A stretch of 45,910 nucleotides of DNA from Treponema sp. (GCA_017960765.1 JAGCYQ010000097.1:1-45910); one strand, 5' to 3'; shown: positions 16,932 through 26,682, counted from the stretch's first letter. The notes: a model not told the origin generated them from the sequence alone. Numbers and translations are program-made.

Positions 16932-19900
16932 AAAGTGTCAGCGGTATTTCAGTATATATTGCTGGAGAATATCCGTAAACAGGATTTACAATATACTTGA
17001 GGTTCTGTTCTGCAAGATTTGAACCGTTCAACCTTAGCATGGTCTCCTGGTTTCTTGTAAGAGCATCCCATGAACGAATGCTTTCCTGCAGGTTGACAAT
17101 AGCCTGTCCGTTGGTATCGCTGTCACCGTTTGCTTCTGAAAGGCGGGAAAGTGTTACGCCAAGGTTGTTGGACGCCTTCATGTATGTATCCACCAGATCT
17201 GCATGATCAGTCCTAATCTGAGGAATGATTATGTCACGTGTCGCAAACATGGAATTGAGTATGGTCAAGAGCCTCTGGTAATAGCCAAGTGCAGTATAGT
17301 TGTCGTTCCTTAGGCTCAGGGTATTTGCAAGAGCCAGAAGAAGGTGAATGTCCTCTGCATTTGAATCCGCACCATGAACAAATGAGCCCCATGCCTCGGT
17401 GTAGTTCTTATTCGTGTACTGAATGTAACCGATCTTGTATCTTACGGCGGCAGTGTCATTCTGGTAGGTTACCGCTTTCTGGTAGTTGTCCAGGGATGCA
17501 TCCATGTCACCGTTGATAAAGTAGTTTACGTCACCAAGATCTGCATAGAGCTTTCCGATTTCCGGCTTGCTTTCAAAATTGCTTGCACGGTTCTCTTTCT
17601 CAAACAGATCGATTCCTTCGTTAAATGACTGCTGGGCAAGTATGTATTCCTTCTGGTCCAAATAACCTTCTCCCAGCTGCCTGTATGAGTCAATGAATGT
17701 GTATGTTTCCTTGCGTGTGCGTCTTTGCTTTGACTTGAAGACTTCAATTGCACCGTTGAACATATTGACGGCAGAATCATTTACATGCAGGGTCACATAA
17801 TAACGTCCCATATTGTACAGGGCGGTTGCATTCTCATTATCATACTGAACAGCACGCTCAAGCAGATTCTTTACGTCAACTATCTGTTCCCTCATTGATT
17901 CCTCAGAAGGACGCAGGGTTCCGTAACGCTTGTCAAGAAGATATCCGCTCAATTCAGTAAGGTCCTGACCGTCAAGCTTCTTTACTTTTGAAGGATAGAA
18001 GTATTCCTTGTATGTCAAAACCTGCTGAAGGTCATCCACACGGATGTAATAACGCATTTCACGGGCATTGTACAAATCTGCCAGCTTCTTGTTCTTGCCG
18101 TACATCTCGAACAATGTGTCATACTGCAGTTTGGCAAGAGAGAACTTTGACGCATCAGATTCCGTAGCCCATTCAAGGTACAGATCACCAAGCTTTAGTA
18201 GAGCATCAGGATCATTCGTGTGGTAATCAAGGACCTCACGCCTCAATACACGCTCGGCTTCCTTAAAGTCATACAGCTCGGACATCTCCATGTCTGCCCA
18301 GTCAATTCCAGCCCACTTATCACGGTTGAACCTGTACAATGCTTCCTTATAAACATTTCTTGCCCTTTCGTACTGTTTGTGGTCACGATAGGATTCTGCA
18401 TACTTAAAGAACCATTTTCTAACAGGCTTATAGTCTATCGCCGATTTGAAGCTGTCTTCTGATTGAGTGTAAAGGTTCTCCTGAATCTGTGAGTATCCCT
18501 GCTTGTAATACTTGTTGGCCTGCAGAGGATCCCAGATAAATGCCTTGAAGAGTACAAACAAACAGAAGACGACAACAGCGGCAAAGGTGCCCAGAATTGC
18601 AAACGGAATGATCTTGTTCTTGACCTTGTACTCAAGGGTTGACTTGTAATTCTCGTATTCCTCGGCTGTACGTCTTTCGTAATCACGCGGAACATCAAGG
18701 GAGATGTCCAGCATCTTCTCAAGCTGAGTGGCAAGCTGACGTGCAGGAATCTTTCTATAGACTTTCTCAAGAATCTCGAATACCGCATCATCAGTAAACT
18801 CGTTCTTTACGACAAGGTCCTCGATTGCTATGCGGACGTTAAGAGGATATTCGGAAAGGTTCTTGCGGAACCTCTTGTATTCGGCATCAGTAAAGCTGTT
18901 CTTCGGCTTGTTCTTTTCATCACCTTCAAGTGCCTCTCCAAAATTAGGAGTTGAGACTGCAGGTTTCTTTGCAAATGAACTGAACGGGTCCGTTTCGGTT
19001 GTAGTGAAGTTCGGAATCTCAAAGTCATCATCGCTCGTCTCCATTCCGTCAACATCACCCATGTCAAAGTCAGAATTATCCTTTACGGCACCCGGGGCAG
19101 AGAAATCCATGTCCTCCATGGCCGAAATATCAAAGGTCTCAAGAGGCTCTTCATTGTCATCTCCGGAAGAAACGGCTTCAGGAGGGGTTTCACTTCCATC
19201 GAGGAAATCGGGTGTTGTATCATCACTATCAGAACCGGAATCAAGATCTCCTACGGCTTCCTGAGTGGGTTCTGCAGCAGGAGCGGTATCATCAGTATCA
19301 GAGAAATCCGGAAGCTCCATGTCATCCATAGAGAATGAATCACCTGAATCATCAGATGCTTCCTTGGACTCGGGAGCGTTGTCAAATTCATCCTCAACAT
19401 CAAAATCAGGAAGGTCCATCTCCGGAGCATTCTTGTCTTCTGCAGGTGCTTCCGCTTTTTTATCAAAATCCATGTCCACGAATTCTGGAGCTGGATGTTC
19501 CTGGAATTCCTCAGGGATTGTCTCGTTCAAGTCAAGGCTGGCATCTGTCTCAAAGTCGGCATTTGCATCGTCCATGTCAAAAGTCGTGTCTTCCTGTGGA
19601 GCGGGCTTGGCTGGAGCGGGCGCTGACACTGTCGGTTCAGGTCTTGAAGCCTCTACTGCACTCTGCATCAGGGCATCAAAATCAGAGTCGGACATTTTTG
19701 GCGCATTGTCTTTTGAGATATTGTGCGGATTCAGACGGCCGGTTCTATATGACTGTGCGGGGGCCTCTTCATAGGAATAATCATCTTCCTCTTCGGCCTG
19801 TACAGTCTGAGCATCAGGATTTGAGGGAGCCAGCAATGCATCCAGATCCAGATCCTCTATAGGAGTTTCTTTTGGTTCTTCAGGGACTTCCTCTTCCTTT

Positions 19901-20286
19901 TCACTTTCGCTTTCAAATTCGCTTAAATCCAAGTCATCAACACTTGCACTTACAACAGGAGAGAACAGGTCAGAAACATCGGGTACAGCCTGTGTATCGC
20001 TTTCACTTTGAATGTCAGTTGTGGATTCAGATGATTCACCTGTAATATCAGAAAAGTCATTGGCCTGGCGGTCTCTTTCTGCGGCAAGAGCCTCTGCCTG
20101 CTGCTGCTCCTCTTCTGAAAGCTGAGGCATTCCTGCGCGGAAATCCTCTGAGTCGTCTTCAAAATCAATACCTTTGGGAATTCCTATTGTAACAGGCTTT
20201 TCCCCTCTGGCTGAGCGTATCTTTACTTCGTCTCCGACATTGAGCATGTCGGCGTTAAATTGTTTAAGCTGGCTTAATCCTGGCAT
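16906..20286 (-). CDS. flcA: Large membrane TPR protein, likely periplasmic flagellar collar protein FlcA
   Basis: Protein of 1126 residues with three parts. Residues 1-40 are conserved-looking (GLSQLKQFNADMLNVGDEVK, then ARGEKPV). Residues about 40-520 are a long, low-complexity acidic region rich in D, E, S, P and A. One membrane helix follows at about 556-580 (IIPFAILGTFAAVVVFCLFV). The remaining 540 residues are tandem TPR-like helical pairs, beginning YKQGYSQIQENLYTQSEDSF. This acidic tail, single helix and external TPR array matches what is known of the spirochaetal flagellar collar protein FlcA (Borrelia BB0326), which builds the collar and recruits stators. The match is by architecture and memory, so the symbol is provisional. 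A general TPR scaffold is the alternative. The promoter puts the start codon about 9 nt after a TATAAT. Confidence 0.6.
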   Translation of the reverse strand: MPGLSQLKQFNADMLNVGDEVKIRSARGEKPVTIGIPKGIDFEDDSEDFRAGMPQLSEEEQQQAEALAAERDRQANDFSDITGESSESTTDIQSESDTQAVPDVSDLFSPVVSASVDDLDLSEFESESEKEEEVPEEPKETPIEDLDLDALLAPSNPDAQTVQAEEEDDYSYEEAPAQSYRTGRLNPHNISKDNAPKMSDSDFDALMQSAVEASRPEPTVSAPAPAKPAPQEDTTFDMDDANADFETDASLDLNETIPEEFQEHPAPEFVDMDFDKKAEAPAEDKNAPEMDLPDFDVEDEFDNAPESKEASDDSGDSFSMDDMELPDFSDTDDTAPAAEPTQEAVGDLDSGSDSDDTTPDFLDGSETPPEAVSSGDDNEEPLETFDISAMEDMDFSAPGAVKDNSDFDMGDVDGMETSDDDFEIPNFTTTETDPFSSFAKKPAVSTPNFGEALEGDEKNKPKNSFTDAEYKRFRKNLSEYPLNVRIAIEDLVVKNEFTDDAVFEILEKVYRKIPARQLATQLEKMLDISLDVPRDYERRTAEEYENYKSTLEYKVKNKIIPFAILGTFAAVVVFCLFVLFKAFIWDPLQANKYYKQGYSQIQENLYTQSEDSFKSAIDYKPVRKWFFKYAESYRDHKQYERARNVYKEALYRFNRDKWAGIDWADMEMSELYDFKEAERVLRREVLDYHTNDPDALLKLGDLYLEWATESDASKFSLAKLQYDTLFEMYGKNKKLADLYNAREMRYYIRVDDLQQVLTYKEYFYPSKVKKLDGQDLTELSGYLLDKRYGTLRPSEESMREQIVDVKNLLERAVQYDNENATALYNMGRYYVTLHVNDSAVNMFNGAIEVFKSKQRRTRKETYTFIDSYRQLGEGYLDQKEYILAQQSFNEGIDLFEKENRASNFESKPEIGKLYADLGDVNYFINGDMDASLDNYQKAVTYQNDTAAVRYKIGYIQYTNKNYTEAWGSFVHGADSNAEDIHLLLALANTLSLRNDNYTALGYYQRLLTILNSMFATRDIIIPQIRTDHADLVDTYMKASNNLGVTLSRLSEANGDSDTNGQAIVNLQESIRSWDALTRNQETMLRLNGSNLAEQNLKYIVNPVYGYSPAIYTEIPLTLYGEEGLDR

Positions 20287-20295
20287 AATTACTTG

Positions 20296-20324
20296 ATTAT
20301 ACTCCGCAAATATCGATAATTCAA
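20296..20324 (-). promoter_or_regulatory. Promoter of the FlcA-like gene
   Basis: On the minus strand, TTGAAT (20319-20324), 17 bp, then a perfect TATAAT (20296-20301). The ATG at 20286 begins only 9 nt after the -10, so the leader would be about 2-4 nt, with no Shine-Dalgarno sequence. Confidence 0.7.
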
Positions 20325-20414
20325 GGTACCTAGTCCCCTTATTTTATTTTATCGGTAAAGGTTTCTTGAGTGTTTAGAGTTTCCTTTTTATAGACAAAAA
20401 TCATATATTTTCTA

Positions 20415-20443
20415 TTAAGTGAAAAAAAAGAAGAGCCGATAAT
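20415..20443 (+). promoter_or_regulatory. Weak promoter of the glycogen-binding-like lipoprotein gene
   Basis: GATAAT (20438-20443) ends 6 nt before the ATG at 20450. A poor -35 (TTAAGT, 20415-20420) lies 17 bp upstream. No Shine-Dalgarno sequence is present near the start, so the mRNA is probably leaderless. Confidence 0.5.
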
Positions 20444-20449
20444 GAAATT

Positions 20450-21184
20450 ATGAGAAAGCTTTGTTTTTTGGGTATTATTTTAAGTCTTTTTATATCATGT
20501 TCACAGGCACAAAAGGAAACCATTGTACCGGATCCAGATGCCATGGCCACTTATGAATATGCCGATATTGCCGCTACAATACGTTCTGTCAGCGAGCCCT
20601 ACCTCAAGGGAGATTACGTCATCTTTACCCAGAAAAACACCGCCCGCTACATAGGAATAGCCTTTGACTTTGAAAAATACCGCACCATCCATAAATTCCA
20701 GATCAAGCAGTTCAGGGATGAAGAATACGAGGTAGAAGATTCAATCTATTTTTACATACTCAAACTGCCAAAAAACGTACAGGAACTCAATTACCGCCTT
20801 GTGGTTGACGGACTCTGGACAACTGACCCGGAGAACCCCATTACGGAATACAACGAAGAAGCAGACCTTATGCTTTCACAGCTTGACGTAAGCCGCAATA
20901 TTCCTCTTGTAACAGAAAAGAAGGAAGACGGCCTCATTCACTTTGTATATCTTGGAGAATCAGGACAGCAGATACGCCTTGGTGGAAGCTTTACTAACTG
21001 GGACAGCTGGATTTATCAGCTTGAGGAAGTAACACCAGGAGTCTATCAGATTGCACTCTCACTTCCGCCGGGAACATACGACTACGCATATTACACAGGA
21101 GTCACTTCATTCCCGGACAGGACCAACACCCAGAGAAGCTACAGCCCCGAGGGAAAGGTCGCATCCCGCCTGGTAATCGAATAA
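20450..21184 (+). CDS. Lipoprotein with glycogen-binding-like (CBM48/AMPK-type) domain
   Basis: Predicted lipoprotein of 244 residues, with signal peptide and Cys after LFIS. The C-terminal 85 residues resemble the early-set beta-sandwich of AMPK-type glycogen-binding modules: FVYLGESGQQIRLGGSFTNW, then YQLEEVTPGVYQIALSLPPG with YDYAYYTG. An N-terminal copy may be present too (about residues 65-135: YILKLPKNVQELNYRLVVDG followed by LWTTDPENP). A protein with two such sandwiches on a lipid anchor could bind a polysaccharide or act as a fold module only; the sugar contacts cannot be judged. It converges with ffh, 18 bp between stops. Confidence 0.7.
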   Translation: MRKLCFLGIILSLFISCSQAQKETIVPDPDAMATYEYADIAATIRSVSEPYLKGDYVIFTQKNTARYIGIAFDFEKYRTIHKFQIKQFRDEEYEVEDSIYFYILKLPKNVQELNYRLVVDGLWTTDPENPITEYNEEADLMLSQLDVSRNIPLVTEKKEDGLIHFVYLGESGQQIRLGGSFTNWDSWIYQLEEVTPGVYQIALSLPPGTYDYAYYTGVTSFPDRTNTQRSYSPEGKVASRLVIE

Positions 21185-21202
21185 TCTAAGCAATTAATAG
21201 CG

Positions 21203-22600
21203 CTAGAACTTAAATCCCTTTGGCATTCTAGATGCCAGCTGACTCAAGTCCATTCCGCCCATACCGCCGGCACCACCCATCATCTGCTGCATCATTTTTG
21301 CCTGTGCGCCACGGTTACGGCTGAGTTTTTTCATTGTAAGCTTTGTCTTCTCAAACTGCTTGATGAGCTTGTTTACTTCCTGAACGCTTGTACCGCTGCC
21401 CTTTGCAATTCTTTTTCTGCGGGAAGGTCCGATTATCAGGTGGTTCATCCTTTCCTTATATGTCATGCTCTGGATTATCGCTTCCTGCCTCTTAAGGCCT
21501 GAGGTATCCATCTGGCTTGCATCCATTCCCGAAAGTCCAGGCATCATGTCCATGATCTGCTGCATGGAACCCATTTTCTTTACGGATTGAAGCTGCTCAA
21601 GCATGTCCTGGAGCGTAAATTCGTTCCTGGCCATCTTTTTCTGCATCTTCAGGGCTTCTTCCTGGTTTACTGTTTCCTGTGCCTTTTCTACAAGAGAAAC
21701 GACGTCACCCATACCGAGGATTCGGCTTGCGATTCTGTCCGGATAGAACGGCTCAAAGTCCTCTGTCTTTTCTCCGGTACCTATGTAAAGGATTGGCTTA
21801 CCAGTTATTGTCTTGAGTGAAAGGGCCGCACCACCACGTGCATCAGAGTCGAACTTGGTCAGGATTACACCCGTCAGTCCAAGCTGCTCGTCAAAGCTCT
21901 TTGCAATGTCAACTGCATTCTGACCTGTCATGGAGTCGGCAACAAGGATGGTCTCCACAGGGTTAACGGCTTTCTTTACGTCAACCAGTTCCGCCATCAT
22001 CTCCTCGTCAATCTGGAGGCGTCCGGCTGTATCCACGATAACCACATCAAGGCCGTTTTTCTTTGCAAAATCAAGACCGTTCTTGGCTACCTTTACTGCA
22101 TTCTTTGAGTCAGGCTCCTTGTACACCGGAACATCGATTTTCTGTCCCAACACGGAAAGCTGCTCAATAGCGGCAGGCCTTACAAGGTCACATGCAACAA
22201 GCAATGGCCTGCGTCCTTCTTTCTTAAGACGTGCTGCAAGCTTGTGGGCGGCGGTGGTCTTACCTGCACCCTGAAGTCCCAGAAGCAGTACTACGGACTG
22301 AGTATCAGGTCCCTTCAGAGCAAGGTCAGTCTTTTTGTCTCCCAGCATGGAAACAAGCTTGTCGTGGATTATCTTTACGAACTGCTGGCCCGGATCTACG
22401 GCTTTAAGAACCTTTTCACCCTTTGATTCTTCTATTGTACTGTTTACAAAACGGCGTACTACACGGAGGTTTACATCGGCCTCCAAAAGAGCCATCTTGA
22501 TCTGCTCAACTGTTTCCTCTATGTTTTTTTCCGTAATCTTGGATTTACCGCTAAGTGTCTTTACAATCGAACTGAATGTTCCGGTTATTTTCTCAAGCAT
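21203..22600 (-). CDS. ffh: Signal recognition particle protein Ffh
   Basis: SRP54-family GTPase that, with SRP RNA, delivers signal-sequence-bearing ribosomes to the membrane receptor FtsY. The 465 residues cover an N domain (1-90), a G domain with GLQGAGKTT (about 108-116), DTAGR and TKFDSDARGGAALS, and a Met-rich M domain (about 325-460) ending in MMGGAGGMGGMDL. TKFD replaces the common TKLD or TKMD; this is a mild variation. AGGAG lies nine bases before the ATG. It starts 18 bp after gpsA and shares its promoter. No SRP RNA was seen nearby. Confidence 0.97.
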   Translation of the reverse strand: MLEKITGTFSSIVKTLSGKSKITEKNIEETVEQIKMALLEADVNLRVVRRFVNSTIEESKGEKVLKAVDPGQQFVKIIHDKLVSMLGDKKTDLALKGPDTQSVVLLLGLQGAGKTTAAHKLAARLKKEGRRPLLVACDLVRPAAIEQLSVLGQKIDVPVYKEPDSKNAVKVAKNGLDFAKKNGLDVVIVDTAGRLQIDEEMMAELVDVKKAVNPVETILVADSMTGQNAVDIAKSFDEQLGLTGVILTKFDSDARGGAALSLKTITGKPILYIGTGEKTEDFEPFYPDRIASRILGMGDVVSLVEKAQETVNQEEALKMQKKMARNEFTLQDMLEQLQSVKKMGSMQQIMDMMPGLSGMDASQMDTSGLKRQEAIIQSMTYKERMNHLIIGPSRRKRIAKGSGTSVQEVNKLIKQFEKTKLTMKKLSRNRGAQAKMMQQMMGGAGGMGGMDLSQLASRMPKGFKF

Positions 22601-22618
22601 TTTACATCAACTCCTATA

Positions 22619-23671
22619 CTATTTTCTTTCCACAAGGGACATCAGGCATTCCTGCGGTGTAAGCTCCTTGTTCAACAGACGGTAAAGCGCGTTGCATATC
22701 GGCAGCTTGAGCTTCTTCTGTTCCGCTATCTGATGTACATATTTGCAGGCAATCGCACCCTCGGGGAGGTAGCCTATCTTGTTTACGTTGGCAATCAGGT
22801 CGTCCAAATCCTTAAAGCGGCTGAGCATGTCCGTCTTGATTATGTCCTGACCAAAGCGCCTGTTGCGTCCATACTTTGACTTACATGTAACGTCCAGGTC
22901 CCCTACTCCACTTATTGAAGTGAATGTCTCAGCATGTGAAGCCCCCATTGCAAAACCGATGGTCTGGATTTCGTTGAGTCCAGCTGCCATAAGGAGGCTT
23001 TCGGTATTGTCACCGAATACTTCGCTTGTCTCTGCCATGGCATCAAGGCTTCCGTAAACTACAGCGATTACATTCTTGACCGCCGCGCAGACCTGAACTC
23101 CAATGGTGTCAAAAGAGGCATAAACCATAAGCCCCGGAACACGCATCATGTTGCGCATGTGGATGGCATTGCGGTGATGCTCTGAGGCTGTGATCAGGCC
23201 TGTGATTTTTCCAAGTGCAACCTCTTCAGCATGGGAAGGACCCGCTATGTATACTGTTGAATTCTTGTAACACTCTGGAAGCGCACTTTCCATGGTCTCC
23301 AGAACAAAATGTGGAAGTCCGTCAGAAGGAACAAAGCCCTTTGTAACAGATCCGATTATTGAGGTACCGTTCTGTACGTTTGGAACATCTACGAATTTGG
23401 TGATTGTCGAGGCAAGATATAGTGAGGGACTTGCAAGAATGATGAAGTCTTTGTCCAGTGCAACCTTTTTTATGTCACAGCTGGCCGTAAGGTTTTCAGA
23501 AAGAGAATACCCCGGCAGATAACGCTTGTTTTCATGAACAGAATTGATTGAATCAGTTACATCCTGCTCCAGTGCCCAGATCTCAACATTATGTCCACCG
23601 CGTGCAAGTGAAGTTCCCAGAGCAGTACCCCAGGCACCAGCTCCAATTATTCCTACCGACTTTACATCCAT
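22619..23671 (-). CDS. gpsA: NAD(P)-dependent glycerol-3-phosphate dehydrogenase
   Basis: Makes sn-glycerol 3-phosphate from dihydroxyacetone phosphate for phospholipid synthesis. The 350 residues have the Rossmann motif GIIGAGAWGTALG at the start, AAVKNVIAVVYG with the conserved Lys, and the C-terminal GDNTESLLMAAG, ISGVGDLDVTC and YGRNRRFGQ. The ATG at 23671 is chosen because GGAAGG lies eight bases upstream; a GTG three codons earlier is too close to that site. It heads a two-gene operon with ffh behind a near-consensus promoter. Confidence 0.95.
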   Translation of the reverse strand: MDVKSVGIIGAGAWGTALGTSLARGGHNVEIWALEQDVTDSINSVHENKRYLPGYSLSENLTASCDIKKVALDKDFIILASPSLYLASTITKFVDVPNVQNGTSIIGSVTKGFVPSDGLPHFVLETMESALPECYKNSTVYIAGPSHAEEVALGKITGLITASEHHRNAIHMRNMMRVPGLMVYASFDTIGVQVCAAVKNVIAVVYGSLDAMAETSEVFGDNTESLLMAAGLNEIQTIGFAMGASHAETFTSISGVGDLDVTCKSKYGRNRRFGQDIIKTDMLSRFKDLDDLIANVNKIGYLPEGAIACKYVHQIAEQKKLKLPICNALYRLLNKELTPQECLMSLVERK

Positions 23672-23700
23672 ATAGTACACCTTCCTTCGATATTATTACC

Positions 23701-23729
23701 ATTATATACCATTTGGGCAGATTTGACAA
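23701..23729 (-). promoter_or_regulatory. Promoter of gpsA-ffh
   Basis: On the minus strand, TTGTCA (23724-23729), 17 bp, and a perfect TATAAT (23701-23706). The predicted start leaves a leader of about 24 nt with GGAAGG. Confidence 0.8.
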
Positions 23730-23761
23730 GGAAGGCAAACAGTGAGGTTCATCTCTGCGAC

Positions 23762-23809
23762 ATACTCATCCCCTGCCACAGGAGTTATCTGCAACAGGGT
23801 TTTGAGTAT
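23762..23809 (-). terminator. Long hairpin after the M16 protease gene
   Basis: An outer 7-bp stem (ATACTCA with TGAGTAT) encloses an inner 11-bp stem around a 7-nt loop. On the minus-strand RNA all inner positions pair using G-U wobbles; on the plus-strand RNA three do not. So it was kept as a minus-strand RNA structure, 14 nt after the M16 stop. No T-tract follows, so it may protect or process the 3' end rather than terminate. Confidence 0.5.
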
Positions 23810-23823
23810 TTATTTTGAACTGA

Positions 23824-26682
23824 TTATTTTTCGGGACGCAGGGTTGCGCTTACGTAATTGTCTGTCGGCAAGTACTTTTTGGCAGCCTCCATGATTGCTT
23901 CCGGTGTAATCCAAGAAGGAACTGATGTAGAATCCTTTACAACATCAAGAGTCTCGTCCTTAAGATAGGCTCCCATGATTATGCGGCTTGCCCAATATCC
24001 GTTTGACCTCAGGTTTGTCTCCTTGTCGCGTCTGTATGTTTCCTTGAGCGTCTGGATATATGAATCATCCACAGGATTTTCCTGGATGTCCTTTATGCAT
24101 TCAATTGCGGCCTGAATAAGTTCCTGGCTTCTGCTGGGATCACATGAGAAAATCACAGGCAGCATGTAATAGCGGTTTTCTTTTCCGTCAAGTATTCCTT
24201 GCACGGTAACATTGTATGCACCGCTCTTGTCCTCACGGATAACTTCCCTAAGGCGGATCTCAAGAAGAGCCCTCAGCTGACCGAACACAGCTTCCTGATG
24301 CCATCTTTCATAGAGGTCTTCCGGCAAATCAAGGCTTCCGACAAATCCGACGAATGCCGCACCCTGAGCTTCTTTTCCCTGAACAACAGATTCATTCTTG
24401 ATTCCCTTTCCGATCTTGAACAGAGGTTCCTTTGGTGTATCCTTCTTTGTGCTGTCACCCTTGATTGTTCCGATGTATGATGAGCAGTAATCGATGATTT
24501 TCTTTTCATCAAAATCACCAACGATTACAAATGCCCAGTCTGCCGCATTGCTGAACCTCTCTGCAAACATGCGCTCACCTTTCTTTGAGTCAACAAGCTT
24601 TACAAAGGAATCGTTTACACCCTCAAAACGGTACGGATCATTGAAAAGGAGTCCGTTAAGCTTATTTGAGAATGTTCCCAAAGGCTCAAGATTATATGTC
24701 TTTGCAGTGTTCTTAAGGTCATCCATTGTAAGCTGCCAGCCTGCAGTCGTGAACTTTGGATTCTCAAAAACCTGCCATACAAGCTGGAACATAGCCTCCG
24801 CATCATCCTTGCTTGAATATCCGTAAACGCTCTCAGTTGTGTTCGAGACATCCATGTTTATCGAGACAGATTTTCCGCTTAGGAATTTCCTGAGCTGACT
24901 GTAATCCATGTCTCCCATTCCGGACATGATACGAGCCTGCATTGCGGCCTTTAGAGAAGGATAATCCTTTGAGTCATAAAGATAGTGACCTCCACGGCTG
25001 CATGCTGTAAGGTGAATTGTATTTTTCTCGTAGTCAGTCTTCTTTGTATAAACTGTTGCACCGTTGTCAAACACATACTCTGTAGCCCCCAGTTCCTTGA
25101 TTGCCTTCTTTGATACAACGCTTGCCTTCTTTGATGGTGCCTTCATCAGCTCATCTATTACAGCCTGATCCTGATATGCGGCGATTTCCTCTGAGCGGTA
25201 ATTAGTCCATATATCCTTGATTACAGAATCTGACGGAAGATTCTTGTCGGCTGAAGGGGCAATGTTAAGACAGATGGTTCCACGATCCGGGAACATTTCC
25301 CTTATCACGGCGTTGACATCCTCTACTGTGATTGAATAGATGAATTTCTTTGACAGCCTGTAGTTATCGGCATCGGAAATATTTGTTCCTCCTGCAACAA
25401 TCTGGCTGACGATATTCTGTGCCCTTGCTGAAGATGTCGTGTTTGCTGAATCCTTGTATGTCTGCTCGACGTTTGCAAACATAGCGGATTTTACAACGTC
25501 AAGCTCTGACTGTGTAACTCCATGCAACAGCAAGCGGTCATACTCATCAAGGATAAGCTTTAATGCATTCTGGTACTGGCCGTCTTTTGGAACAAATGCA
25601 AGTCCCATCATGACTGAATGCTGTGTCAGACTGGATGCAAGATAATTTGCTCCGAGCCATGGACATTCAGGTTTTACGCTCAACTCAACTATACGCTGGT
25701 TTGCAATTGCAAATGCAGTATTCTCCACAAGCTCATGGCGGAACTGGCTTTCAGTTCGTGGAGCCTGATAGTTTGTGTCCACGGTCATAAGCTGAGTCAA
25801 TACAGTTGCCTGCTCCGGGTCCTTGAGTGTTGAGACAGTCTTAGTCTTGTTTTCCGGAATCTCAAACACAGGTTTTGTAATCGGGTTCTCTGATGCCGGA
25901 ATCGTCTCCATTGTCTTCTTTATTGCGTTAACAAGAGTATCTGTATTTGCATCACCTACGACTACAACTGACATAAGCTCAGGACGATACCATTTTTTAT
26001 AGAAGTCAACGATTCTCTGACGCTTCTGGTTCATGATGATGTCCATGTCACCGATTGGAAGACGGTCTGCATATCTTGATCCACTCAAGGTAAGCTTTAC
26101 AAGAAGGTCGTTGATTCTTGCATTAAGGCCCAGTGACCTCATGCGCCATTCCTCACGGACGACACCTCGTTCCTTCTCAAGCTCTTCCTCTGGGAATATC
26201 ACTCCGTTTGCCCAGTCCTTTAAGATCAACAGGGCTGTATCAAGGAATTCTGGATTGTCAGCAGGAATCTCGAGCATATATACTGTCTCATCAAATGAAG
26301 TATATGCATTCAAGTCTGCACCGAAATTCAATCCGATCTGCTCAAAGAATTTAATGATTCCGTTTTTCTCAAAATGCTCGGTACCGTTAAATGCCATGTG
26401 CTCGATCAAGTGGGCAACACCCTTCTGATCATCATCCTCCATGGCGGAACCTGCATTTACGACAAGCCTTAGCGAGATACGGTTCTTTGGCTCTGAATTG
26501 TGCTGAACATAATAAGACATACCGTTGCTCATCACACCGGTAATGACTGATTTATCAGCCTTTAACTCGACATCCCCGGTAGAAGAAGTCGATGCACATC
26601 CTGCAAAAAGGCTCAGGGCCATCAATGCAGAAACCAAGATGCCTGCCCATCCACTGCGACGGGCATAATTCGTTTTTTTCAT
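23824..26682 (-). CDS. M16-family zinc metalloprotease lipoprotein
   Basis: Pitrilysin/insulinase-type peptidase of 952 residues with a lipoprotein signal (Cys after LFAG). It holds two M16 units in tandem. The first carries the inverted zinc motif HLIEH (His91, Glu94, His95) and the third ligand Glu171 in ERGVVREEW, 76 residues after His95, as the family expects. The second half (from about residue 545) lacks the zinc motif, as is usual for the non-catalytic partner domain. The paired domains form a clamshell that degrades peptides, here on the periplasmic side of a membrane. AGAGGAG precedes the start. The gene upstream lies 30 bp away on the same strand, so both are probably co-transcribed. 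Confidence 0.9.
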   Translation of the reverse strand: MKKTNYARRSGWAGILVSALMALSLFAGCASTSSTGDVELKADKSVITGVMSNGMSYYVQHNSEPKNRISLRLVVNAGSAMEDDDQKGVAHLIEHMAFNGTEHFEKNGIIKFFEQIGLNFGADLNAYTSFDETVYMLEIPADNPEFLDTALLILKDWANGVIFPEEELEKERGVVREEWRMRSLGLNARINDLLVKLTLSGSRYADRLPIGDMDIIMNQKRQRIVDFYKKWYRPELMSVVVVGDANTDTLVNAIKKTMETIPASENPITKPVFEIPENKTKTVSTLKDPEQATVLTQLMTVDTNYQAPRTESQFRHELVENTAFAIANQRIVELSVKPECPWLGANYLASSLTQHSVMMGLAFVPKDGQYQNALKLILDEYDRLLLHGVTQSELDVVKSAMFANVEQTYKDSANTTSSARAQNIVSQIVAGGTNISDADNYRLSKKFIYSITVEDVNAVIREMFPDRGTICLNIAPSADKNLPSDSVIKDIWTNYRSEEIAAYQDQAVIDELMKAPSKKASVVSKKAIKELGATEYVFDNGATVYTKKTDYEKNTIHLTACSRGGHYLYDSKDYPSLKAAMQARIMSGMGDMDYSQLRKFLSGKSVSINMDVSNTTESVYGYSSKDDAEAMFQLVWQVFENPKFTTAGWQLTMDDLKNTAKTYNLEPLGTFSNKLNGLLFNDPYRFEGVNDSFVKLVDSKKGERMFAERFSNAADWAFVIVGDFDEKKIIDYCSSYIGTIKGDSTKKDTPKEPLFKIGKGIKNESVVQGKEAQGAAFVGFVGSLDLPEDLYERWHQEAVFGQLRALLEIRLREVIREDKSGAYNVTVQGILDGKENRYYMLPVIFSCDPSRSQELIQAAIECIKDIQENPVDDSYIQTLKETYRRDKETNLRSNGYWASRIIMGAYLKDETLDVVKDSTSVPSWITPEAIMEAAKKYLPTDNYVSATLRPEK

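Noticed and set aside
19265-19774. Long plus-strand reading frame opposite the acidic region of the FlcA-like gene
   Set aside because: It is the Ser/Ala-rich mirror of a low-complexity acidic stretch, with no ribosome site or promoter.
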